A stretch of DNA of 11,177 nucleotides from CAYOFK01 sp964403185 (GCA_964403185.1 CAYOFK010000098.1:1-11177), one strand, 5' to 3'; positions 1 through 6,795 are shown, numbered from the stretch's first letter. The notes: a model not told the origin generated them from the letters alone. A program made the numbers and translations.

Positions 1-258
1 AAATGCCGGCAACCAACCCCAGATAATTCCGATGGCAGGCCCCACAATGGGGCCCAAACCTGCGATGGTTGTAAAGTGATGACCAAAAATGATGTGTTTT
101 TTAGTCGGCACAAAATCAATCCCATCACGGAATTCGTGAGATGGCATTGGGTTGTTGTCGGACAACTTAAAGATCCGCCTTGCCAGGAACCGTCCGTAGG
201 TCCGGTAGGCAATAATATAACCTGCCAATGCAATGACTGTCAATACCAAGGAGTTCAT
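1..258 (-). CDS. cstA: Carbon starvation protein CstA family transporter, N-terminal fragment
   Basis: The first 86 residues of a gene that runs off the left edge. The translation opens with a hydrophobic helix (residues 2-16), then a charged stretch, and then two CstA hallmarks: a DGIDFVPTKK motif (about residues 45-54) and FGHHFTTIAGLGPIVGP (about 58-74). CstA proteins are large polytopic inner-membrane transporters, shown in enterobacteria to import peptides and/or pyruvate under carbon limitation. The start is the ATG at 258-256, preceded by AGAGGA (270-265), an unusually good Shine-Dalgarno for this window. It lies 36 bp behind the exported RidA-family gene on the same strand with no visible terminator between, so the two may be co-transcribed. 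The identity of the family is clear; its substrate here is unknown, and most of the protein lies outside the window. Confidence 0.9.
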   Translation of the reverse strand, partial: MNSLVLTVIALAGYIIAYRTYGRFLARRIFKLSDNNPMPSHEFRDGIDFVPTKKHIIFGHHFTTIAGLGPIVGPAIGIIWGWLPAF

Positions 259-294
259 GCACTATCCTCTATAAAAACATAACTCTTCCAAATC

Positions 295-717
295 CTACTT
301 AACTGCTATGGAAGCAATTTCAATATCTGCATCCAGGGGCAGGCGTGCCACTTCCACAGCCACCCTTGCAGGGTATTTCCCATCCTTAAAAAAGCTGCCA
401 TACACGGCATTCATGGCCTGGTAATTATCAAGGTCCTTCAGGTAAACCGTACACTTCACCAGGTTTGAGTAATCCATTCCATTATTTCTGAGAATGGCGC
501 CAATGTTTTTCATGACCACCCGTGTAGCCTTTTTAATATCCCCGGTAACGAGTTTTCCGCTTTCGGATTCGATCGGGATCTGTCCCGCCAGGTAATAGGT
601 ATTGCCTGCCTGCACAACCGGCCGGTAGGGTGCAATGGGTTTCGGTGCCTCTTCTTTTTGCGCATAGGTTAAAACACCCGTGAAAACCAGCAAAAAGAAG
701 AACAATGATTTTTTCAT
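295..717 (-). CDS. RidA/YjgF-family protein with a signal peptide
   Basis: A 140-residue RidA (YjgF/YER057c/UK114) family protein. RidA proteins are trimers that hydrolyse reactive enamine/imine intermediates released by PLP enzymes; the classic members are cytosolic and about 130 residues long. The RidA fold signature is complete: AGQIP (44-48), a KCTVYLKDLDNY strand (88-99), PARVAVEVARLP (116-127) and the terminal IEIASIAVK. R118 aligns with the substrate-carboxylate arginine and E133 with the catalytic glutamate of the active subfamily. Unlike ordinary RidA, it begins with a typical signal peptide: MKKS, a hydrophobic core rich in F and L, then TYA-Q with likely cleavage after residue 19. 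The mature protein is therefore predicted to be periplasmic or surface-exposed. The start ATG at 717-715 sits 24 nt downstream of a -7 box. The family call is secure; the external substrate is unknown. Confidence 0.9.
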   Translation of the reverse strand: MKKSLFFFLLVFTGVLTYAQKEEAPKPIAPYRPVVQAGNTYYLAGQIPIESESGKLVTGDIKKATRVVMKNIGAILRNNGMDYSNLVKCTVYLKDLDNYQAMNAVYGSFFKDGKYPARVAVEVARLPLDADIEIASIAVK

Positions 718-741
718 GGTTAATTGGGATTAATGATTTCT

Positions 742-749
742 CAAAAATA
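742..749 (-). promoter_or_regulatory. Bacteroidota-type -7 box for the exported RidA gene
   Basis: On the minus strand the octamer reads TATTTTTG, a full match to the Bacteroidota housekeeping -7 consensus TAnnTTTG. It would give a short leader before the ATG at 717. I found no TTG at the expected -33 distance, so the call rests on the -7 element alone. Confidence 0.5.
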
Positions 750-784
750 AATAAATTCCCTGTTAAATCTTAATTCTTTCAATA

Positions 785-886
785 CCTGTAGAGCGATTTT
801 TTAAATCGCTTTTATTGATGGGTTTTCCCGGGTTTTACAAGCGACTTTTCCGAAGGAAGGTTTTGGCAGCAAAGTCGCTCTACAGG
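785..886. repeat. Compound inverted-repeat element (REP/MITE-like)
   Basis: A 102-bp element bounded by perfect 12-bp inverted repeats: CCTGTAGAGCGA at 785-796 and its complement at 875-886. Two hairpins nest inside. AGCGATTT-TTT-AAATCGCT spans 792-810, and AGCGACTTT (840-848) pairs with AAAGTCGCT (871-879). The two inner hairpins use related foot sequences, AGCGATTT and AGCGACTTT, so the element looks like a doublet of one palindromic unit, as in REP/BIME sequences mobilised by RAYT transposases. No transposase gene is present here. The structure is directly visible; the mobility is inferred. Confidence 0.7.
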
Positions 887-889
887 ATT

Positions 890-1290
890 TGTTCCAAACC
901 ACGAAGTGGTTTAACATGAATAACCGCAGGTGAAACCTGTGACTCCGGCGCAACACCTCAATCCGGGAACCCCGAAATGATTCAACCAGGTGTATGGCTT
1001 TTTCCAACTGAGGATCACAATACTGCCCGCCCTGCCTGTTGCATTTTCCATCGGCCGCCATAGGCTTGACGACGGCGCTGCACGTAGCCGCTTGGGCCAC
1101 CGCTGAAGCTTCAGCGACACGCAGTCGGCAGAGTAAGGCTGGCCAGGCAGGGACACCGGGGTTAATGACGACCTGGCCACTAAACCGGAGGTGAGATGAG
1201 GCTGACTAACTCCGTCCTTTAGGGCGGAGGTTACAGCATGACAAAACAAAAGGGCTTTAGCCCTGCATTTTCTCCGGCATTAAGATTTTT
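890..1290. repeat. GC-rich non-coding block of stacked hairpins
   Basis: This fills most of the gap between the RidA gene and argS. It is visibly richer in GC than its surroundings and carries at least six inverted repeats. AAACCAC-GAA-GTGGTTT is at 896-912. CGCAGGT-GAA-ACCTGTG is at 925-941, with one G-T pair and the same GAA triloop. A perfect 16-bp palindrome, CGCTGAAGCTTCAGCG, is at 1101-1116. TGGCCAGG (1140-1147) pairs with CCTGGCCA (1172-1179). CTCCGTCC-TTTA-GGGCGGAG is at 1210-1229, and AGGGCT-TT-AGCCCT at 1251-1264. Open frames on the minus strand across this block have no recognisable domain and unnatural composition. I read it as a decayed or non-autonomous repeat element, not a gene. 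Confidence 0.55.
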
Positions 1291-1372
1291 TTATATCTAA
1301 AGGGCTCCCGAACCACCAAGATTCATTAATTATAAATCTAAAACACATACTGCTTTTTTGCCAACAGTATAT

Positions 1373-1380
1373 TATCTTTG
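1373..1380 (+). promoter_or_regulatory. Bacteroidota-type -7 box for argS
   Basis: TATCTTTG is an exact match to TAnnTTTG, 46 nt before the argS ATG. A TTTTTTG lies at 1354-1360 but only 12 bp upstream, too close for the usual -33 spacing of about 19. The predicted transcript start is near 1385-1388. Confidence 0.6.
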
Positions 1381-1386
1381 CGAAGT

Positions 1387-1400
1387 CCGGTTAAAACCGG
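1387..1400 (+). other. Stem-loop at the predicted 5' end of the argS transcript
   Basis: CCGGTT-AA-AACCGG is a perfect 6-bp inverted repeat with a 2-nt spacer (in practice a 5-bp stem with a 4-nt loop). It begins 6 nt after the -7 box, so it would form the very first nucleotides of the argS mRNA. It could protect the 5' end. It is far from the start codon and not followed by a T-tract, so it is not a terminator. Confidence 0.4.
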
Positions 1401-1426
1401 GGTATTGCTAATCCGGAAACAAGCAC

Positions 1427-3217
1427 ATGATCGAAAAAGTATTGACAAAAACTATTGCGGAAGCTTTCAAAAAGATTTATGATGCTGATCTTCCGGAGTC
1501 AATCATTCAAATACAGGATACCAGGAAGGATTTTGACGGCGATAAAACCATTGTTATCTTTCCGCTCCTGAAGTTCTCAAAAAAATCACCCGGGGAAACA
1601 GCCCGGGACATCGGTTCATTTTTACAGGAAAACATTCCGGAAATAGCAACTTCTAACATTATCAAAGGCTTCCTGAATATCAGTTTTGAAGATGCTTTCT
1701 GGATGAAACGGTTTCAGGAAGAGATAAATCGCGAAGATTTTGGTTCAAATACCGGAAATAGAAATCAGCACCCGGTTCTGGTCGAATACTCGTCTCCCAA
1801 CACAAACAAACCGTTGCATCTTGGACACATCCGGAACAACCTCATAGGGCATTCCATATCTAATTTGCTTGAAACCACAGGCCATCCTGTTGTAAAGACC
1901 AATATTGTGAATGACCGGGGGATCCATATATGTAAGTCCATGTTGGCATGGGAGAAATGGGGGGATGGAGAAACCCCGGAGACCTCAGGTAAAAAGGGGG
2001 ATCATCTGGTGGGAGAATACTATGTGAGGTTTGATCTGGAATACAAGCAGGAAGTAGCCGAATTAATGGAGCAGGGAATGGGAGAGGATAAAGCACTGAA
2101 AAATGCTTCCCTCCTGAAAGAAGCTCAGGACATGCTTCTGAAATGGGAGAAAGGCGATCCCGGGGTACTCAGGTTATGGAAAACCATGAATTCCTGGGTA
2201 TATGACGGATTCGATAAGACCTATAAAAAGTTGGGTGTGGAATTTGATAAAATATATTATGAATCGGAAACATTCCGTCCTGGAAAAGAATTGGTACATG
2301 ATGCCCTTCAGAAGGGGATATTATTCCGGAAAGAGGATGGTTCGGTATGGGCGGACTTGTCAGATGAGGGGCTCGATGAGAAGTTGTTGATCAGAAGCGA
2401 CGGTACGGCCGTTTACATGACGCAGGACCTGGGAACTGCAGTGGAACGCTTCAATGATTATAACTTCAGCAAACACATATACGTGGTTGGAAATGAACAA
2501 AACTACCATTTCCAGGTGCTGAAAGTAATTCTTAAGAAATTGGGCTACGACTGGGCTGACAGCTTGTTTCACCTGTCATACGGGATGGTGGAGCTTCCTG
2601 AGGGAAAGATGAAATCAAGGGAGGGAACCGTTGTGGATGCCGACGACCTGATGGATGAAATGATCGATACCGCACAAACCATGTCTGAAGAACTTGGGAA
2701 ACTGGATGAATTTAACGAGACAGAAAAAAATGAGATTTACAGGATCGTTGGGCTGGGTGCCTTAAAATATTTTATTTTGAAAGTGGATCCTAAAAAGAAC
2801 ATGACCTTCGACCCCAAAGAATCCATTGATTTTAACGGGAATACAGGACCGTTTATCCAGTATGCTTATGCCCGGATTCAATCCGTGCTACGTAAAGCAA
2901 ATGAAAGAGGCATCACCTTGGAATCCGGATTCAGAACAGACATGGCCCTGCAGCCGAAAGAGAAAGATCTCATAAAGTTGCATTGTTTGTACCATGATAC
3001 ACTGATAGAAGCAGGTGAAAATCTGAATCCCGCTTTGATTGCGAATTACACCTATGAACTGGTGAAAGAATACAATCAGTTTTATCATGATTTTTCCATT
3101 CTTGGTGAGCCGGATGAGACCATCCGGACATTCAGGATCAAACTCTCCCACCATACGGGACGTGTTATAAAATCTGCAATGAACCTCCTGGGAATTGAGG
3201 TTCCCGAACGAATGTAA
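1427..3217 (+). CDS. argS: Arginyl-tRNA synthetase
   Basis: A 596-residue class I aminoacyl-tRNA synthetase that charges tRNA-Arg with arginine using ATP, in the cytosol. The N-terminal additional domain (residues 1 to about 110) precedes the catalytic Rossmann fold. The conserved entry to the active site reads VEYSSPNTNKPLHLGHIRNN, with the HIGH signature as HLGH at 131-134. The KMSKS-equivalent loop is KMKSREGT at 394-401. The C-terminal third contains NTGPFIQYAYARI, the typical start of the ArgRS anticodon-binding DALR domain, and the protein ends in the usual short helix. The length is normal for ArgRS. There is no clear Shine-Dalgarno before the ATG, as is common in Bacteroidota. It has its own -7 box and is followed 40 bp later by ffh, which also has its own -7 box, so ffh expression need not depend on argS. 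Nothing suggests truncation or transfer. Confidence 0.97.
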   Translation: MIEKVLTKTIAEAFKKIYDADLPESIIQIQDTRKDFDGDKTIVIFPLLKFSKKSPGETARDIGSFLQENIPEIATSNIIKGFLNISFEDAFWMKRFQEEINREDFGSNTGNRNQHPVLVEYSSPNTNKPLHLGHIRNNLIGHSISNLLETTGHPVVKTNIVNDRGIHICKSMLAWEKWGDGETPETSGKKGDHLVGEYYVRFDLEYKQEVAELMEQGMGEDKALKNASLLKEAQDMLLKWEKGDPGVLRLWKTMNSWVYDGFDKTYKKLGVEFDKIYYESETFRPGKELVHDALQKGILFRKEDGSVWADLSDEGLDEKLLIRSDGTAVYMTQDLGTAVERFNDYNFSKHIYVVGNEQNYHFQVLKVILKKLGYDWADSLFHLSYGMVELPEGKMKSREGTVVDADDLMDEMIDTAQTMSEELGKLDEFNETEKNEIYRIVGLGALKYFILKVDPKKNMTFDPKESIDFNGNTGPFIQYAYARIQSVLRKANERGITLESGFRTDMALQPKEKDLIKLHCLYHDTLIEAGENLNPALIANYTYELVKEYNQFYHDFSILGEPDETIRTFRIKLSHHTGRVIKSAMNLLGIEVPERM

Positions 3218-3223
3218 TTTTAC

Positions 3224-3231
3224 TATTTTTG
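3224..3231 (+). promoter_or_regulatory. Bacteroidota-type -7 box for ffh
   Basis: TATTTTTG matches TAnnTTTG exactly. It lies 6 bp past the argS stop codon and 26 nt before the preferred ffh ATG. If transcription starts near 3238, a translation start at 3195 is excluded, which supports ATG 3258. No clear -33 TTG was found at the expected distance. Confidence 0.55.
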
Positions 3232-3257
3232 CAGGGGTAAATTTTAATGCAAGACAA

Positions 3258-4592
3258 ATGTTTGAGAATTTAACCGACAGACTGGAAAGGTCCTTTAAAA
3301 CACTTAAAGGACAGGGACGGATCACCGAGATCAACATAGCAGAAACCCTGAAAGATGTCAGAAGGGCACTGCTGGATGCTGATGTGAACTACAAAATTGC
3401 AAAATCCTTTACTGATATTGTTAAGGAAAAAGCACTGGGGGAGAATGTCATTTCTGCAGTGAAACCGGGACAACTCATTGTAAAGATCGTCCATGATGAA
3501 CTTGCAGTTCTGATGGGAGGAGAAAGTGTTGATATTGATATCAAACACAACCCTGCGGTACTGTTGATTGCAGGCTTGCAGGGTTCTGGTAAAACCACTT
3601 TTTCCGGTAAACTTGCGAAACTTCTTAAAACCAAAAGAAGCAAACACCCCCTGCTGGTAGCCTGCGACATATACAGGCCTGCAGCTATTGAGCAGTTGAA
3701 AGTCCTTGGGGAGCAGATCTCCGTTCCCGTATATGCTGAGGAGGATAATAAAAATCCGGTGAAAATTGCAAGGAATGCTGTCAGGCATGCAAAGAAGGAA
3801 GGTTTTGACGCAGTAGTTGTTGATACTGCCGGACGTCTGGCCATTGATGAGGAAATGATGAATGAGATCGCTTCGATTAAAAAGGAAATCAATCCGCATG
3901 AAACACTTTTTATTGTGGACTCCATGACCGGTCAGGATGCCGTAAACACAGCCAAAGAATTTAATGACAGGCTCGATTTCGAAGGAGTGGTATTGACCAA
4001 ACTTGATGGGGATACACGTGGTGGTGCGGCTCTGTCTATTCGTTCTGTTGTTAACAAACCCATAAAATATGTAAGTACGGGGGAAAAAATGGACGCACTG
4101 GATGTATTCCACCCTGAACGGATGGCTGACCGGATCCTTGGAATGGGGGATGTCGTTACCCTGGTTGAAAAAGCACAGGACCAGTTCAATGTTGAGGAAG
4201 CCCGGAAACTTCAGAAGAAGATTGCCAAAAACCAATTTAATTTTAACGATTTCCTGTCACAGGTTCAGCAAATTAAGAAAATGGGGAATATCAAGGACCT
4301 GGCTTCAATGATCCCGGGTATGGGGAAGGCACTTAAAAATATGGATACGGACGATGACGCTTTTAAAGGGATGGAAGCCATTATCAGATCCATGACCGGG
4401 GAAGAACGGATTAAACCAGCTGTTATTAACGGTTCCAGGCGTAAACGTATCGCCACCGGAAGTGGAACCACTGTTGCGGAAGTGAACCAACTCATCAGGC
4501 AATTTGATGAAACCCGCAAAATGATGAAAATGATGTCGGATAAAAAAAATATGACAAGAATGATGGGTAACATGCCCGGAACGAAGAGGTAA
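3258..4592 (+). CDS. ffh: Signal recognition particle protein Ffh (SRP54)
   Basis: A 444-residue SRP GTPase that binds signal sequences of nascent membrane and secreted proteins and, with 4.5S RNA and FtsY, delivers ribosomes to the membrane. The N domain begins MFENLTDRLERSFKTLKGQG. The G domain shows the P-loop GLQGSGKTT (106-114), DTAGR (189-193) and TKLDGD (247-252), followed by RGGAALS. The C-terminal M domain is methionine-rich and contains the RNA-binding helix-turn-helix segment with SRRKRIATGSG and VNQLIRQF. I place the start at ATG 3258 because family homology begins exactly there. The in-frame ATG at 3195 would add 21 non-conserved residues, overlap the end of argS and lie upstream of the -7 box. 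An out-of-frame ATG at 3247 opens a 8-codon reading frame overlapping the ffh start. folD follows 41 bp later on the same strand. Confidence 0.97.
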   Translation: MFENLTDRLERSFKTLKGQGRITEINIAETLKDVRRALLDADVNYKIAKSFTDIVKEKALGENVISAVKPGQLIVKIVHDELAVLMGGESVDIDIKHNPAVLLIAGLQGSGKTTFSGKLAKLLKTKRSKHPLLVACDIYRPAAIEQLKVLGEQISVPVYAEEDNKNPVKIARNAVRHAKKEGFDAVVVDTAGRLAIDEEMMNEIASIKKEINPHETLFIVDSMTGQDAVNTAKEFNDRLDFEGVVLTKLDGDTRGGAALSIRSVVNKPIKYVSTGEKMDALDVFHPERMADRILGMGDVVTLVEKAQDQFNVEEARKLQKKIAKNQFNFNDFLSQVQQIKKMGNIKDLASMIPGMGKALKNMDTDDDAFKGMEAIIRSMTGEERIKPAVINGSRRKRIATGSGTTVAEVNQLIRQFDETRKMMKMMSDKKNMTRMMGNMPGTKR

Positions 4593-4633
4593 TATGTGTA
4601 CTGATTAATTTTTGTCCCGTAACACCCTGACAT

Positions 4634-5518
4634 ATGTATCAATTAATCGATGGAAAAGCCACTGCCGCAAGCATCAAAGAGGAGATAGCCAAAGAAGTTA
4701 AACACATGCTCTCTGAAGGGGGGACACCCCCGCACCTGGCTGCCATTCTTGTCGGTAGTGACGGAGCCAGTGAAACATATGTGAATTACAAAGTAAAGGA
4801 TTGTGAGCAGGTGGGGTTCAAGTCAACGCTGATCCGTCTTGAAGAGGGGGTTCCGGAAAAGGAACTGCTGAGACAGGTGGACGCCTTGAACAAGGATCCG
4901 GATATTGATGGTTTCATTGTGCAATTACCCCTGCCGGGACATATCTCAGAAGAAAAGGTGGTTGAAGCCATTGATCCGTCCAAGGATGTGGATGGATTTC
5001 ACCCGGTGAATGTAGGCCGTTTGCTTATCGGACTGCCTTGTTTCCAGTCTGCCACTCCCAATGGGATCATGGAACTGATCAAACGGTACAAAATTGAAAC
5101 CACCGGAAAACATGCAGTGGTTCTGGGTAGGAGCAATATTGTGGGCAAACCCATTGCTGCTTTACTGGCCCAAAAAACCAATCCGGGAAATGCAACGGTA
5201 ACCATCTGCCATAGCAGGACAAAGAATATTAAAGAAATAACCCTGTCGGCCGATATTATTATAGCAGCACTTGGGCAGCCTGAGTTTCTTACTGCCGATA
5301 TGGTACCTGAAGGAGCTGTTGTGATTGATGTGGGTACCACCCGAGTTAAATCCGACCAGACAAAATCAGGGTTTAAATTAAAGGGAGATGTGGCATTTGA
5401 AACCGTTTCTGAAAAGTGCAGTTTTATTACACCCGTACCCGGAGGTGTAGGCCCGATGACCCGGGTGGCCTTGTTGAAAAATACCTTGTTGGCTGCAAGA
5501 AAGGAGATCTATCCATAA
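4634..5518 (+). CDS. folD: Bifunctional methylenetetrahydrofolate dehydrogenase/methenyltetrahydrofolate cyclohydrolase
   Basis: A 294-residue FolD that interconverts 5,10-methylene-, methenyl- and 10-formyl-tetrahydrofolate, supplying one-carbon units for purine and formyl-methionine synthesis. The catalytic motif S46-x2-Y49-x3-K53 is intact (SETYVNYK). QLPLPGH and the DVDGFHPVNVGRL segment follow. The NADP-binding Rossmann half has GRSNIVGKP (165-173), and the C-terminal signature PVPGGVGPMT is at 267-276. Length and motifs are standard. The start ATG at 4634 begins the conserved YQLIDGKATA-type N terminus. Upstream there is only an imperfect -7-like TAATTTTTG (4606-4614), one base too long, so the gene is probably read at least partly with ffh. 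The next gene begins 18 bp after the folD stop. Confidence 0.97.
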   Translation: MYQLIDGKATAASIKEEIAKEVKHMLSEGGTPPHLAAILVGSDGASETYVNYKVKDCEQVGFKSTLIRLEEGVPEKELLRQVDALNKDPDIDGFIVQLPLPGHISEEKVVEAIDPSKDVDGFHPVNVGRLLIGLPCFQSATPNGIMELIKRYKIETTGKHAVVLGRSNIVGKPIAALLAQKTNPGNATVTICHSRTKNIKEITLSADIIIAALGQPEFLTADMVPEGAVVIDVGTTRVKSDQTKSGFKLKGDVAFETVSEKCSFITPVPGGVGPMTRVALLKNTLLAARKEIYP

Positions 5519-5536
5519 TGTAAATAATTCGTTCAA

Positions 5537-6001
5537 ATGGCAAATCCACAATTTCATCTGTCAGGAAAGAAGGACCGCTGTGTATGGTGCGGTCAGCCTC
5601 TTGGGCCACCATTCATTACGGTGGATTTTAAGGAAGGCACTAAAAATGCCCCGACACGCGAGGTGAAGGTATGTAACGAAACATGTAAAACCGATCTTAT
5701 TGAAACCGAGAAAAAATTTGAGGGTAAAGCCCCCGTATTCATTGGGGCATTAATATGGCTCCTTCTGTCATCAACCCTCAGCCTGATACTTTTTTCAAAG
5801 CATTATAATATGCTGTACCTTGGCATAGCAGGCGTACTCATTATGGGTACTACTGCATACTTCCTCCCATTTGTAACACCTCAAACAGTTCAGATGATGG
5901 GGTATAAAAAAGGTTTCAGGCTTGGCCGTATAGCAGGCATTATTCTTATAGTAGTTGGCATTCTGGCAGGAGTGCTGGTATATGTTACGGCGCCGGCATA
6001 G
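5537..6001 (+). CDS. Small membrane protein with N-terminal TRASH-like zinc finger
   Basis: A 154-residue protein I do not recognise as a named family. The N-terminal cytosolic-looking domain has C15-V-W-C18-G and, 27 residues later, C46-N-E-T-C50-K. A CxxC followed by CxxxC with that spacing resembles the treble-clef TRASH/YHS/MYM class of metal-binding fingers. After a charged linker (51-64) come three predicted membrane helices at about 66-86, 92-112 and 130-150, with a basic loop KKGFRLGR (124-131) before the last. It starts 18 bp after folD with no promoter or terminator between, so it is almost certainly read with folD. The position may be only transcriptional convenience. Possible roles include metal sensing or trafficking at the membrane, but this is inference from the finger and helices alone. 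Confidence 0.75.
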   Translation: MANPQFHLSGKKDRCVWCGQPLGPPFITVDFKEGTKNAPTREVKVCNETCKTDLIETEKKFEGKAPVFIGALIWLLLSSTLSLILFSKHYNMLYLGIAGVLIMGTTAYFLPFVTPQTVQMMGYKKGFRLGRIAGIILIVVGILAGVLVYVTAPA

Positions 6002-6011
6002 TTATCATATC

Positions 6012-6037
6012 TTTTGAGGCAGCAATGCCTTTCAAAA
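6012..6037 (+). terminator. Possible stem-loop ending the folD transcript
   Basis: TTTTGAGGCA-GCAA-TGCCTTTCAAAA folds into a two-part stem with a 2-nt bulge and a GCAA tetraloop, 10 bp after the stop codon of the small membrane protein. There is no clean T-run after it, so it may serve as an mRNA 3'-end structure or a weak terminator. Confidence 0.35.
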
Positions 6038-6148
6038 TGATACTTCCTGAGGAATAGAGTGATGCAGCCCGGTCACCAAATCATTGCCACATTCCATATA
6101 AAGTCTGCTATTGGCATCCGTGCATCAAAATCATAACACTTCCAACCG

Positions 6149-6164
6149 TGCCTGCCGGCAGGCA
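6149..6164. repeat. 16-bp palindrome of the TGCCTGCCGGCAGGCA type
   Basis: A perfect 16-bp palindrome. Closely related halves recur at 6254-6261 (GCCGGCAG) and in the inverted repeat at 9344-9377, so it belongs to a short interspersed repeat family of this genome. No function can be read from it. Confidence 0.65.
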
Positions 6165-6210
6165 TGGCTAGAAGCAGTCCGACGGGTATATGAAATTCGT
6201 TTTTTGGAAA

Positions 6211-6241
6211 GCCGCTAAGCGCTTCCAAAGCGCTAAGCGGC
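6211..6241. repeat. Stem-loop repeat GCCGCTAAGCGC
   Basis: GCCGCTAAGCGC (6211-6222) and GCGCTAAGCGGC (6230-6241) pair over 11 of 12 positions with one A-A mismatch around the loop TTCCAAA. The two arms also carry the direct repeat GCTAAGCG. There is no T-tract on either side, so it is not an intrinsic terminator. Confidence 0.6.
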
Positions 6242-6314
6242 TGAACCCTGGCAAGCCGGCAGGGGGCTATAATTATTATTCTGTATTATTTGGCACAGCA
6301 GGATGTCATGCCGG

Positions 6315-6352
6315 ACGAACGTCCACGTTCGTTCATCGATCCGCAAGATCGA
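6315..6352. repeat. Two adjacent perfect hairpins
   Basis: ACGAACGT-CC-ACGTTCGT occupies 6315-6332 and TCGATC-CGCAA-GATCGA occupies 6336-6352, separated by three bases. They sit within a stretch beginning GTCATGCCGG (6305-6314) and ending ATCATTCCAG (6375-6384), reminiscent of the interspersed repeats found between genes in many bacteria. The right end touches the stop codon of the minus-strand gene at 6376. Confidence 0.5.
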
Positions 6353-6375
6353 GCTTTTCTTGCAGGAAAGATCCA

Positions 6376-6795
6376 TCATTCCAGACTCATTAAAAACCAG
6401 TTGCCATAGCGCTTGGCCAGGGTGACTGTGTAAATGGTATCTTCCTGGTTAACGCCGCTGATCTTTACCCTGGCAAAGTTGTTTATGTACTCCACATCAC
6501 CCACAATCCTGCCATCCTTGTAAAAGTCACAGAACTTTTTCATTTCCCTCTTGGTAACCAGTGTACAAATATCATAAATGGCCTTATCAGCCTGCATTCC
6601 GGGGTCCTGAAGGATCCAAAGAATATTCGTATCCTTGGTTTTTGCCGCATAAAAGATCGCGTTCACAACGCTGACAGGGTCTTTGAAATCAATCGTAAAT
6701 TCCTTGTGGTCATCGGCCACTTCCTGTGAGTATGAAACAGTGCCTGAAAAAAGGACCGGAATAATAACTACTGCCATAAAACGTAAAAAGACCAT
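6376..6795 (-). CDS. Exported small protein, NTF2/DUF4878-like
   Basis: A 139-residue protein with an N-terminal signal peptide: MVFLRF, a hydrophobic core, and SYSQ near residues 21-24, with probable cleavage after about residue 23. The mature part follows the pattern of NTF2-like lipocalin-size domains such as DUF4878. It has DPVSVVNAIFYAAKTKDTN at the start (helix with alternating hydrophobics), a central FCDFYKDGRIVGDVEYINNFARVKISG strand pair, and a C-terminal TIYTVTLAKRYGNWFLMSLE strand, where VxLxKxxGxWxL is the usual closing motif. No catalytic residues can be assigned. It has its own -7 box 68 nt upstream and stands alone on its strand. An alternative start at Met7 would shorten the signal peptide and lose its only basic residue, so I keep Met1. 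The domain assignment is by pattern, not certain. Confidence 0.7.
   Translation of the reverse strand: MVFLRFMAVVIIPVLFSGTVSYSQEVADDHKEFTIDFKDPVSVVNAIFYAAKTKDTNILWILQDPGMQADKAIYDICTLVTKREMKKFCDFYKDGRIVGDVEYINNFARVKISGVNQEDTIYTVTLAKRYGNWFLMSLE

Larger units (their letters stand above)
6002..6375. other. Gene-free gap built from hairpin repeats
   Basis: No coding sequence is convincing in these 374 bases between the convergent genes ending at 6001 and 6376. A 67-codon plus-strand frame from 6190 runs straight through the hairpins and looks spurious. The gap holds the separately listed inverted repeats at 6012-6037, 6149-6164, 6211-6241 and 6315-6352. The last of these abuts the end of the minus-strand gene, so the repeat may supply its final codons. 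Confidence 0.6.

Noticed and set aside
801..1249. Two overlapping minus-strand open frames (99 and 112 codons) upstream of argS.
   Set aside because: They run through several perfect hairpins, have no recognisable domain, and their composition (many Arg, Ser, Cys, Trp) is that of GC-rich non-coding repeats.
785..1264. Possible CRISPR array because of repeated short palindromes.
   Set aside because: The hairpins differ in sequence and spacing; there is no constant repeat with regular unique spacers and no cas gene.
3195..3257. Upstream in-frame ATG of ffh at 3195.
   Set aside because: It overlaps the argS end and precedes the -7 box at 3224-3231; the conserved MFENL start is at 3258.
3270..4235. 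A 321-codon minus-strand frame opposite ffh.
   Set aside because: It is antisense to a gene with complete SRP54 motifs, and its translation is rich in Phe, Cys and Ile with no domain; it is a shadow of the Ffh reading frame.
6190..6393. A 67-codon plus-strand frame between the two convergent genes.
   Set aside because: It crosses the hairpins at 6211-6241 and 6315-6352 and overlaps the end of the minus-strand gene; no domain or ribosome-binding signal is present.
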